DNA from: Gammaproteobacteria bacterium
GTDB lineage: Bacteria; Pseudomonadota; Gammaproteobacteria; SZUA-229
Direction: 5' to 3'
DNA length: 64,000 nucleotides
Assembly (NCBI GenBank): GCA_013041745.1
Contig: JABDRN010000026.1
Location: 96,051-160,050 of the forward strand
A model generated the notes under the pieces. That model made no database searches. It was not told where the DNA came from and saw nothing but the letters and a program-made list of their open reading frames with translations. Shown in pieces: positions 46,489 through 54,947 of the stretch. The first letter of the stretch is position 1. Each line of letters begins with the position of its first letter. Both the position numbers and the translations under genes were made by a program.

Positions 46489-47468
46489 TGAGCCAATCAG
46501 TGAATAAAAGCGACGTCGAAACAACAGAAAAAGATACCGATTTTGGCAGACAGCTAGCGCAAGCTCGAAAAGCGCAAAATTATACTGTCGAAGAGATAAG
46601 CGAGCATATAAAAATACCTGTCCACACGATATCAGTACTGGAATCCAGTGACCTGGAAAAGCTGCCGGCGCCAACATTTGCCAAGGGTTATATACGAGCC
46701 TATGCTAAATTCCTTGAGATATCCGAAGATGAGGTACTGGAAAAATACAGCCTCGCTGTGCCCCGGGACGAGGAGAGTTCATTAAGGCCTCGTTCAAACC
46801 TGCCAGGTGAAGCAAGTAGTCAATCACCGCTAGTAAAGAGCATCACCATGCTTTTGATAATCGCTGGAATTGCGGCGGTGATCTTTGGTAGTTTCAAATA
46901 TTACCAGGAGAAGGCCGGTGCTATGGAGGGGGAACTCGATAACAGGGCCCAGAGCTATACCGGGAGCTCTCTGGATTCCCCCGCCATTAATCCTTCGGAA
47001 ACTGAGCAGAATCCAGGTTTGAGTGGTGATGATAAATTACTCGTCGGGCAATTAGATTCATCTGAAGATATGTCTGCCGCTACGGACGAACAGGATGTAG
47101 CTGCTGTAGCTGGTGATACTGACAATGAAGAGAGGCCTGCTCTGGAGAGTGAGGTAGAAACAGTCACCGAGGAAGAAATTGTAGCTGAACAGGCAGCGGA
47201 GAATGATATCATCGAGTTTTTTGCTGAAAATGGCTCGTGGATGGAAGTTCGTGATGCCAATAACGCGCGTCTGTTTTATAATATGGTGCCAGTAGGCAGC
47301 ACTAAGGTAATTGTTGGAAAAGCTCCTTTTAGCGTGACCATGGGTAATGCGAAAACGACCCGGGTCGTAATAAATGACCTTGAGGTCGATATGACTGGAT
47401 ATATCCGGCCTAATAATACAGCAATTTTCAGAGTTTCAACGGATGGGCAGGATATCATTATCCAGTAA
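46485..47468 (+). CDS. rodZ: Cytoskeletal protein RodZ
   Basis: A bitopic membrane protein that links MreB to cell-wall synthesis. The N-terminal helix-turn-helix (FGRQLAQARKAQNYTVEEIS, about 15-90) lies in the cytoplasm. A TM helix SITMLLIIAGIAAVIFGSF is near residue 125. An acidic linker and a C-terminal DUF4115 beta domain complete the 327 residues. In E. coli ispG follows rodZ; here hisS comes next, 77 bp later. Confidence 0.94.
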   Translation: MMSQSVNKSDVETTEKDTDFGRQLAQARKAQNYTVEEISEHIKIPVHTISVLESSDLEKLPAPTFAKGYIRAYAKFLEISEDEVLEKYSLAVPRDEESSLRPRSNLPGEASSQSPLVKSITMLLIIAGIAAVIFGSFKYYQEKAGAMEGELDNRAQSYTGSSLDSPAINPSETEQNPGLSGDDKLLVGQLDSSEDMSAATDEQDVAAVAGDTDNEERPALESEVETVTEEEIVAEQAAENDIIEFFAENGSWMEVRDANNARLFYNMVPVGSTKVIVGKAPFSVTMGNAKTTRVVINDLEVDMTGYIRPNNTAIFRVSTDGQDIIIQ

Positions 47469-47545
47469 CTATCTTAAGCGATAGCTTCGTGCTTCTCACC
47501 GCTGCATACAATCTTAATCAAGTAATCAGATCACAAGTTTTTTAA

Positions 47546-48817
47546 ATGGCTAAATCAATCCAATCCATTCGTGGTATGCATGACGTATTGCCAGATGACA
47601 GCTATCGCTGGCAGTCATTTGAAACGGTTATCCGTCAGCTGATGGCAGCATATGGATACCGTGAGATACGTATGCCCCTGGTGGAATCTACTGATCTGTT
47701 CTGCCGCTCAATCGGCGAAGTTACCGATATCGTTGAGAAAGAGATGTATACCTTCGAGGACCGTAACGGTGACAAGCTCACCTTACGCCCTGAAGGGACT
47801 GCAAGTTGTGTGCGTGCCGGAATACAGCATGGTCTTTTGCATAACCAGGTGCAGCGCTTATGGTACAGTGGTCCGATGTTTCGCCATGAACGCCCGCAAA
47901 AGGGGCGTTATCGTCAGTTCCACCAGTTCGGTACTGAAGTTTATGGTATCGATACGCCCGATATCGATGCAGAGCTGATATTGATCAGTGCGCGATTATG
48001 GCAGCAACTCGGGCTGAAAGGTGTGCGCCTGGAACTCAATACATTAGGTTCCAACGAAGCCAGAGCGGAGTACAAGCAGGTACTGGTCAATTACTTGAAT
48101 GACCATAGAGAACAGCTAGATGAGGACAGCTTGCGTCGACTGGAGACAAACCCGCTGCGTGTCCTGGACAGTAAAAATCCTGCGATGAAAGAGATGCTGG
48201 ATAAGGCGCCTGCCCTGGTTGACCACCTCGATGATGAATCGAAGCAGCAGTTTGATAAACTGAAGGCCAGTCTGGATGCGGTTGGCATATCATATATCAT
48301 TAATCCGCGCCTGGTTCGTGGCCTGGATTATTATTGTAAAACGGTATTCGAGTGGGTTACCGATGATCTGGGTGCACAGGGTACAATATGTGCTGGTGGA
48401 CGTTATGATGGCCTCGTCGAACAACTGGGTGGCAAAGCGACTCCAGCCGTCGGTTTTGCCCTGGGCATGGAGCGAATCCTGGCGCTGCTGGAGTCACAGC
48501 AGCAACAGCCAGCACAGACAGTCGATATATATATGGTCTTGATCGGCGCTGAAACTGAAGTCAAGGGTTTACAGATTGCGGAGAATATCAGGAATGCAGT
48601 ACCTGGTGTTAAAATGATCACGCACTGCGGTGGTGGCTCAGTCAAGAGTCAGATGAAAAAAGCAGATAAGAGTGGCGCAGGTATCGCCTTGATCATCGCT
48701 GAAGATGAGCTTGAGAATGAACAGGTCACAGTAAAATACCTGCGTCAGAATAAAGAACAGGTAACGGTCAGCGCTGATGAGCTGGACGCATTTATTAGAA
48801 ATTTTGTAAAGGGTTGA
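47546..48817 (+). CDS. hisS: Histidyl-tRNA synthetase
   Basis: A class II synthetase of 423 residues with motif 2 in [19 protein letters not shown], the histidine-binding [12 protein letters not shown] and [13 protein letters not shown], and motif 3 in [11 protein letters not shown]. The C-terminal anticodon-binding domain starts near 325. Confidence 0.98.
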   Translation: MAKSIQSIRGMHDVLPDDSYRWQSFETVIRQLMAAYGYREIRMPLVESTDLFCRSIGEVTDIVEKEMYTFEDRNGDKLTLRPEGTASCVRAGIQHGLLHNQVQRLWYSGPMFRHERPQKGRYRQFHQFGTEVYGIDTPDIDAELILISARLWQQLGLKGVRLELNTLGSNEARAEYKQVLVNYLNDHREQLDEDSLRRLETNPLRVLDSKNPAMKEMLDKAPALVDHLDDESKQQFDKLKASLDAVGISYIINPRLVRGLDYYCKTVFEWVTDDLGAQGTICAGGRYDGLVEQLGGKATPAVGFALGMERILALLESQQQQPAQTVDIYMVLIGAETEVKGLQIAENIRNAVPGVKMITHCGGGSVKSQMKKADKSGAGIALIIAEDELENEQVTVKYLRQNKEQVTVSADELDAFIRNFVKG

Positions 48818-48825
48818 TATCAACG

Positions 48826-49509
48826 ATGAATGAGTACGAAACAGAAGAGCAGCAAATCGAAGCCTTGAAGAAATGGTGGAAGGAAAACGGGACCTCCCTG
48901 ATCGTTGGCTTGTTTGTCGGTGTGTCTGCTCTATTTGGCTGGCGTTATTACGTCGAGCAGAACAACGTCCATTATGTGCTCGCCAGTGATCTCTATATGC
49001 AGGTGCTACAGGGTGCTAACAGTGGAACCATCGATGAGAAAACAGTCGATATCCACAACCAGCTGGTGAATGCGTATTCTGATACACCATATGCATCTCT
49101 GGCATCACTGGCACTTGCTAAGACTGAATATGAAAAAGATAATACGGACGGTTCAGTCGCGCAGCTCGAACTTGCGGTCAAGCATGCGAATGACGAAGTT
49201 ATCAAGCAGGTGGCTCATTTGCGTCTTGTTCGTGTCTACATTGAGCAGAAGAAATATGATGCAGCGATGGCGATATTAGATATGAAACATGCTGCTGCAT
49301 ATGATGCCCAGTATGAAGAGCTGAAGGGCGATGTATACAAGGCTCAGGGTGATATCGCTCAAGCTAGACTGGCTTATGATAAGGCTATAGAGCTGCAAGG
49401 TATAACGGCCAGTAAATGGTTAAGATTAAAACGACAGAATCTCGGACAGGGTTCGGCTGCTGAAGATCTCAGTGCCAGAAGTGTCTCTGAAGAAAGTTTA
49501 AACTCATAG
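48826..49509 (+). CDS. yfgM: YfgM-like TPR ancillary translocon protein
   Basis: A 227-residue protein with a TM helix (TSLIVGLFVGVSALFGWRYY, about 23-42) and a C-terminal periplasmic TPR domain (EQKKYDAAMAILDM, AQGDIAQARLAYDKAI). YfgM in E. coli binds SecYEG and periplasmic chaperones. I start at the ATG at 48826; the ORF TTG at 48814 overlaps the hisS stop codon. Its place between hisS and bamB is conserved. Confidence 0.93.
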   Translation: MNEYETEEQQIEALKKWWKENGTSLIVGLFVGVSALFGWRYYVEQNNVHYVLASDLYMQVLQGANSGTIDEKTVDIHNQLVNAYSDTPYASLASLALAKTEYEKDNTDGSVAQLELAVKHANDEVIKQVAHLRLVRVYIEQKKYDAAMAILDMKHAAAYDAQYEELKGDVYKAQGDIAQARLAYDKAIELQGITASKWLRLKRQNLGQGSAAEDLSARSVSEESLNS

Positions 49510-49571
49510 ATCCGCTAGCGGTTCAGATTGCCGCCAGAAAGCTTCCGTAAAACTGAAGAATACGCCACCCC

Positions 49572-50786
49572 GTGAATAAATACGCCTACTGTTCATATCG
49601 CCTCCTGGTACTGCTGTTCGCTGCACTTTTCGTCAGTGCATGTGCAGATGATGACAACCTTGATCAGCCTGAAGAACTGGTACCATTCTATTCAGATTAT
49701 TACCTGGATGTCAGCTGGCATAAATCTTCAGGTGCTGGTGCTGAAGAACAGTATGTCTTTTTACACCCGCTGATATTAAGCGAAGTCGCAGTGACAAGCA
49801 GCCGTGATGGTGTAATCAATATCATCAGCCTGCAAACGGGTGAATATGATGAAGAAATCGAACTGGACTCGGTCATCAGTGCCGGCGTCGGTGGCGATGA
49901 GAATGTCTGGTTACTGGCAACCCGTGATGCACATGTTATCGCAGTCGATGCAAAAAGCCGCAGAGAACGCTGGCGTACACGCGTACCAAGCGAAGTGCTG
50001 GCAAGGCCGGCACTGTATGATGATAGTGTCATCGTCAGGTCAATCGATGGCAAGATCCTCAGCCTGGATGTCAACAGTGGCAAGATCCGTTGGCAATACC
50101 AGCGAGCGATTCCAGACCTGACCCTGCGTGGTACCAGTGAACCAGTCATCGCACGTGGAAAGATATTTGTCGGCCTCGAGGATGGACGGCTCATCGCGAT
50201 TTCACCTGACAATGGTGAAGTGATATGGGATGTGGCTTTATCTTTACCATCAGGACGCTCAGAGATTCAGCGACTGGTTGATATCGATGGTGATGCAGAG
50301 CTGTATGGCAGAGTTTTGTATGCCGCCAGTTTTCAGGGAAGGGTGGCTGCGATAGATGTCGATCGCGGACAGTTCTTGTGGGCACGAGATTTCTCGACAC
50401 ATACCGGTGTCATACTCGATGATAAAGTTTTGTACAGCAGTGATGACCAGGGACATATCTGGGCACTGGATAGATTGAACGGTGCAACGATCTGGAAACA
50501 GGAAAAGCTGGCACACAGGAAATTAACCCGTCCCACCATCATCGGTGATTATCTTGCAGTCGGTGACTTCGAGGGTTATGTTCACTTGATGTCTCGCTAT
50601 GATGGCCATTTTGTTGCTCGATTTCAGCTGGGACAGTTCGATGACCTGGGCTGGGACCTCGGCACTGGTATCATCGTACCGCCAATAGTGTTCAGAGGTG
50701 ACAGACTGGTCGTCGTCACCCGTGGCGGCATCGTCTATGTCCTTAGATTATTGAAGCGTGACGACGAGTTCGACGAGTTTAATTAA
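49572..50786 (+). CDS. bamB: Outer-membrane assembly lipoprotein BamB
   Basis: A beta-propeller lipoprotein of the BAM complex with a lipobox VSAC near residue 24. PQQ-like blades repeat along its length (for example IDGKILSLDVNSGKIRWQY and VAAIDVDRGQFLWARD). 404 residues. It starts with a GTG at 49572 and lies 9 bp before der. Confidence 0.95.
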   Translation: MNKYAYCSYRLLVLLFAALFVSACADDDNLDQPEELVPFYSDYYLDVSWHKSSGAGAEEQYVFLHPLILSEVAVTSSRDGVINIISLQTGEYDEEIELDSVISAGVGGDENVWLLATRDAHVIAVDAKSRRERWRTRVPSEVLARPALYDDSVIVRSIDGKILSLDVNSGKIRWQYQRAIPDLTLRGTSEPVIARGKIFVGLEDGRLIAISPDNGEVIWDVALSLPSGRSEIQRLVDIDGDAELYGRVLYAASFQGRVAAIDVDRGQFLWARDFSTHTGVILDDKVLYSSDDQGHIWALDRLNGATIWKQEKLAHRKLTRPTIIGDYLAVGDFEGYVHLMSRYDGHFVARFQLGQFDDLGWDLGTGIIVPPIVFRGDRLVVVTRGGIVYVLRLLKRDDEFDEFN

Positions 50787-50795
50787 TCCCTTTCC

Positions 50796-52205
50796 ATGTC
50801 GTCGCAGAATATTACAGAACTGGTTGTCTCGTTAGTTGGTCGTCCTAACGTTGGCAAGTCGACGTTGTTCAATGTCCTTACCAGGTCGCGTGATGCATTG
50901 GTGGCTGACTATCCAGGCCTGACACGTGACCGTCAGTATGGCCGATTTAAATTTAAATCATCAGATATCATCATCATCGATACCGGTGGCTTGAGTGGCG
51001 AGAGCGAGGAGCTCGACAGCCATATGGAAAAACAGACGCGTCTCGCCGTCGATGAGAGTGATATCATCCTCTTTATGGTCGATGCCCGCGATGGTCTGAC
51101 ACCTGCGGACGAGGTTATCGCAGATTCACTGAGACGTACCGGTAAAGAGGTAAAGCTGATAGTCAATAAAACTGATGGCCTTGATGTCCGTACTGTTGCA
51201 AGCGAGTTTTTCTCCCTGGGACTCGGTACACCGGTCCCAATCGCGGCATCACAGAACCGGGGTATCCAGGCGATGCTCTCTGACGTGCTGCAATCTTATG
51301 ACCTGAGAGAAGACTCTGCCAGAGAAGATGAGATAGCTGAAGAACTGGATGACGATGAGGAGCAAGATAAAAGTATCAAGGTCGCTATCATCGGTCGCCC
51401 GAATGTTGGTAAATCAACACTGGTTAACCGTTTTCTTGGTGAGGAACGAGTCGTCGTTTTCGACATGCCGGGAACGACCCGTGACAGTGTATCCATCCCG
51501 TTCGAGCGGGATGGTAAGAAGTATACATTTATCGATACTGCCGGTATTCGACGCAAACGTTCGGTGCATGAAGCGATCGAAAAATTCAGTATCATCAAGT
51601 CTATGCAGGCAATCGAACGGGCCAATGTCGTCATCATGATGATCGATGCCAGAACAGAAATCGCTGATCAGGATCTTCATCTCATCGGCTATGTACTGGA
51701 AGCCGGCCGAGCGCTGATTTTGACTATCAATAAATGGGACGGCATGGATGATTATCAGAAAGAGCTGATACATAAAGGTATCGACAAACAGTTGCCCTTC
51801 GTTCGTTTTGCAGAGACCTTCTTTATCTCTGCTTTACACGGTTCGGGTGTTGGTAAACTCTATGAAGCCATCGATCGTGCATATGCTTCTGCGACGAAAA
51901 AATATTCGACCTCTGACCTTACTCGCCTGTTAGAGAAAGCAGTGCAGTCTCATCAGCCACCTCTGGTAAATGGCCGCAGGATAAAATTACGATATGCACA
52001 TCAGGGCGGTATGAATCCACCCCGCATCATCATCCATGGCAACCAGGTAAGTAAGGTGCCTTCCGTGTACAAACGATATCTTACAAACTTTTTCAGGAAA
52101 GAACTCAGCTCGGTTGGAACACCTATCATGATAGAGTTCAAGGGTAGTAACAGCAATCCTTACAAAGATAGTTCAAGGAAAAAATCTGCCTATAAGCGCA
52201 AGTAA
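50796..52205 (+). CDS. der: Ribosome-associated GTPase Der (EngA)
   Basis: A double GTPase for 50S assembly: two G domains begin with GRPNVGKSTLFN near residue 16 and GRPNVGKSTLVN near 202. NKTD and NKWD motifs are present, and the C-terminal KH-like domain ends in a lysine-rich tail. An acidic linker EELDDDEEQD joins the domains. 469 residues. Confidence 0.98.
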   Translation: MSSQNITELVVSLVGRPNVGKSTLFNVLTRSRDALVADYPGLTRDRQYGRFKFKSSDIIIIDTGGLSGESEELDSHMEKQTRLAVDESDIILFMVDARDGLTPADEVIADSLRRTGKEVKLIVNKTDGLDVRTVASEFFSLGLGTPVPIAASQNRGIQAMLSDVLQSYDLREDSAREDEIAEELDDDEEQDKSIKVAIIGRPNVGKSTLVNRFLGEERVVVFDMPGTTRDSVSIPFERDGKKYTFIDTAGIRRKRSVHEAIEKFSIIKSMQAIERANVVIMMIDARTEIADQDLHLIGYVLEAGRALILTINKWDGMDDYQKELIHKGIDKQLPFVRFAETFFISALHGSGVGKLYEAIDRAYASATKKYSTSDLTRLLEKAVQSHQPPLVNGRRIKLRYAHQGGMNPPRIIIHGNQVSKVPSVYKRYLTNFFRKELSSVGTPIMIEFKGSNSNPYKDSSRKKSAYKRK

Positions 52206-52472
52206 TAGTGATTCGAAAAGATATATCGCTAAATCATTTATACACCCGCATATTAAAAAACCAAGCTCTCCTCCTTCAAAAATTTCATTTATTGTCTATA
52301 TTAATCCGTAAGAAGATGGTTAACATTTGAAATTGCGGGTTTGTTTCTATCTGTATTTCAAGCTACTAGCACTGCTATTAATAAATTACGACAATTTGGC
52401 AGCTTTGCTTGCCAAGCAGCATATTTCAACTATCTTCAGATTATTACAACAAGAATAGGGGAGTCCCTGAAG

Positions 52473-53768
52473 ATGAAAAAACAGTTTAACTTACTTAGTG
52501 CTGCTATCGTGGCAGTACTTGCCAGCACACCAGCACAAGCGATTCAGTTTGACGGTTTTATGACTGCAGGTGCTTCAAAGATTGTTACTATCGAAGATGC
52601 TGACAAAGGCAATATCTATATCGGTGGTTTGGGTGATCGTGGTATTACTGAAGACCTTACCTTCGAAAAAGATACCCGTTTCGGCCTGCAGATCAGCTCT
52701 GACGTTTCCGATAATATGTCTGTAGTAGCGCAGTTACTCGGTCGTGGTGATAAGGGAAATTTCAACGCTATCGTCGAGTGGGCATATATCGATTATGAAT
52801 TCCATGAGACTACCAGTTTACATGTTGGTAAGATCAAACAGCCGGTTTACCTGGTCAACGATTACGTGGAAGTAGGTTATGCTTATCCATGGATTCGTCC
52901 GCCACAGGAAGTCTACCTGCTGAATAATCCGTTGAATACGGTAAATGGTATCGAGCTGTTGCTACAGTTCTCAGTCGGTCCGGGTACTTTATCGTTCCAG
53001 CCTTACCTGGGTTCTAACCGTGATGATATTCCCAATGGTGGTGGCGCTTACTTCGAGGCTGAGAATATCTATGGTATCGATATCAAATACTCAGGCCGTG
53101 GCTACTCGGTGCATGCCAGTAATTTCCAGTGTGATGTGACGGTAAGTGGTAATTCCTTTACACAGTCAGCAGCTTTACTTGATGGTCTTTTCGGACAGGC
53201 TGATAGCCAGGTGCAGGTTAACCTGGGTGGCAGTGAAGGTAAATGTAATGTAACTGCAGCTGGTTTCAATCTTGACCTGGCAAATGTGGTGGCTTATGCC
53301 GAATGGACCCAACGGACAACTGATCAAACATTATCGCAGGCATTTGGTGATACCGAAGCGTATTACGCGACGATCGGTTATCGTATCGGTAAATGGTTGC
53401 CACATATCACCTTTGCGTCAATTGACGGTGAGGCATCGACCGTAGGCTTAGCTACAGGACAGGGTGCAGCAGTACCTCTTGATTCTTCTACTGGACAGCC
53501 ATTCGCTGCACCGGATCCAAGAGCAGGTATTACAATAAACTTCCCTGTGCCTCAGCAAACTTCGATAACTGCCGGTCTTCGTTATGAAGTCAATGACAGT
53601 GCTGCATTGAAGTTCGAGTACCAGGTTGTTGATGTGGAGACTGATCCTGCAACCTTAGCAGAAGCTAATCAACAATTTAACTATGGTCTGTTTAACACGA
53701 ATTTCGATCAGCTTGGTCCACAGGATAATGTGGGTATCATGAGTGTTGCTCTGGATGTGATTTTCTAG
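52473..53768 (+). CDS. Outer-membrane porin-like beta-barrel protein
   Basis: A 431-residue protein with a signal peptide (KKQFNLLSAAIVAVLASTPAQA) and a barrel-like pattern of alternating strands. It has the porin-like GFMTAGASK start, YIDYEFHETTSLHVGKIKQP and a C-terminal VALDVIF ending in Phe, the usual BAM signal. The ORF extends to 52341, but the ATG at 52473 with AGGGGAG upstream is the clear start. Two cysteines lie in a loop (FQCDV, GKCNV). The substrate is unknown. It could be a general or carboxylate porin. It is separated from der by 267 bp of AT-rich DNA. Confidence 0.82.
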   Translation: MKKQFNLLSAAIVAVLASTPAQAIQFDGFMTAGASKIVTIEDADKGNIYIGGLGDRGITEDLTFEKDTRFGLQISSDVSDNMSVVAQLLGRGDKGNFNAIVEWAYIDYEFHETTSLHVGKIKQPVYLVNDYVEVGYAYPWIRPPQEVYLLNNPLNTVNGIELLLQFSVGPGTLSFQPYLGSNRDDIPNGGGAYFEAENIYGIDIKYSGRGYSVHASNFQCDVTVSGNSFTQSAALLDGLFGQADSQVQVNLGGSEGKCNVTAAGFNLDLANVVAYAEWTQRTTDQTLSQAFGDTEAYYATIGYRIGKWLPHITFASIDGEASTVGLATGQGAAVPLDSSTGQPFAAPDPRAGITINFPVPQQTSITAGLRYEVNDSAALKFEYQVVDVETDPATLAEANQQFNYGLFNTNFDQLGPQDNVGIMSVALDVIF

Positions 53769-53863
53769 GTAAAGACTCGCGAAGAGTTTAAGCCAGATAA
53801 TGTGAAACCAATATATTAGTTAATTGTCAAAAATCGCATCATAATTTAACTGGTTTAGTTTTT

Positions 53864-54790
53864 ATGAACATGAACAGCTACAATACAACGACTGCATATC
53901 AATCTAGCATTGCCGGCATTGCCTGCAATGCCAGGTTCATTGTGTTAATGCTATTAACATTGCTCCTGAGCATGCCGACGCTTTTGCATGCAGACGGCTT
54001 ATTTGATTTTCAGATGAAACTCGCGCAAAAAGGAAACGCAGAAGCCCAGTTTAAAGTGGGTGAGATGTATGAGACCGGCTTCGGTGTAAAAGAGGACAGG
54101 GCAGAAGCAGAGAGCTGGATAACAAAGGCTGCTGGACAGGGGCATGAGACGGCCGGATTTAAACTTCTGTTCTGGGATATAGAAAAAAATGGTGTCACCG
54201 ACGCAAATAAAGGAGAGTTAGATGAATTGCGTGCAAAAGCAAAAGGTGGAAATGCACAGGCGCAGTACTACGTGGGTAAGATGTATTCACGTGGTGTCGG
54301 TGAAAAAAGGAATTCAGCAAAGGCTTTAGAATGGTTGAACAAAGCAGCTTTGGTCGGTGTCCTCGAAGCGGAACGTGAAAGCACGATGGTTAGAGAGAAT
54401 CAGCAGCGCTGGGCTATGGAAAAAAAGCGTCAGGAAGAAAAGAAGCGTGCTGAGATGAGGGCTAAAAAAGAGAAAGAGCGGTTAGCAAAGCAGGAACAGC
54501 AACGAAAACTGCAGGCACAGAAAGAAGCTGAAGCAAAAGCGCGTGCTGATGAGATGGCAAAGCAGAACAAGGCCGCCACTGCGGCACGAGAGAAAGCAAA
54601 TAAGCAGGCGGCTGAGAAGGCCAGGAAAGAGCAGTTGTTAGCTCAGCAACAGGCGGAAGCAAAGCGCAGAGAGGCAGAGAAACAGGCGCTGATCAAGAAG
54701 CGCGAGACTGAACAGAAGAAGCGTAAGGCACAGTTCGAGTCGGATCCCTGCAGTGGCAAATCAGCAAGGTTCCTGTCAACCTGTAAGTAG
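53864..54790 (+). CDS. Exported Sel1-repeat protein with long charged coiled coil
   Basis: I do not recognise a named family for the whole 308-residue protein. After a hydrophobic segment (FIVLMLLTLLLSMPTLLHA, about 25-44) come two Sel1-like repeats (NAEAQFKVGEMYETGFGVKE and NAQAQYYVGKMYSRGVGEK). Then comes a roughly 115-residue Lys/Arg/Glu/Ala helix that reads like the TolA stalk, and a short tail with two cysteines (DPCSGKSARFLSTCK). It is likely periplasmic or anchored in the inner membrane. Its terminator separates it from PBP1b. A role in bridging the envelope is a guess from shape. Confidence 0.75.
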   Translation: MNMNSYNTTTAYQSSIAGIACNARFIVLMLLTLLLSMPTLLHADGLFDFQMKLAQKGNAEAQFKVGEMYETGFGVKEDRAEAESWITKAAGQGHETAGFKLLFWDIEKNGVTDANKGELDELRAKAKGGNAQAQYYVGKMYSRGVGEKRNSAKALEWLNKAALVGVLEAERESTMVRENQQRWAMEKKRQEEKKRAEMRAKKEKERLAKQEQQRKLQAQKEAEAKARADEMAKQNKAATAAREKANKQAAEKARKEQLLAQQQAEAKRREAEKQALIKKRETEQKKRKAQFESDPCSGKSARFLSTCK

Positions 54791-54811
54791 ACTCTACCAA
54801 CGACTAATATA

Positions 54812-54846
54812 AAAAAGCAGGATGAGAAATTATCCTGCTTTTTTTA
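54812..54846 (+). terminator. Terminator after the Sel1/coiled-coil gene
   Basis: AAAAAGCAGGAT and ATCCTGCTTTTT pair around an 8-nt loop and run into further T residues, about 20 bp after the stop codon. Confidence 0.92.
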
Positions 54847-54947
54847 TGCGCGTTATATTTGTCGTAGAATTTATCAACTATCGCTGAGATAGTTGTCAGA
54901 AAAGAGGTATAATTTCTGCATTATTAATCGTTGTGTTACTCATTTAG

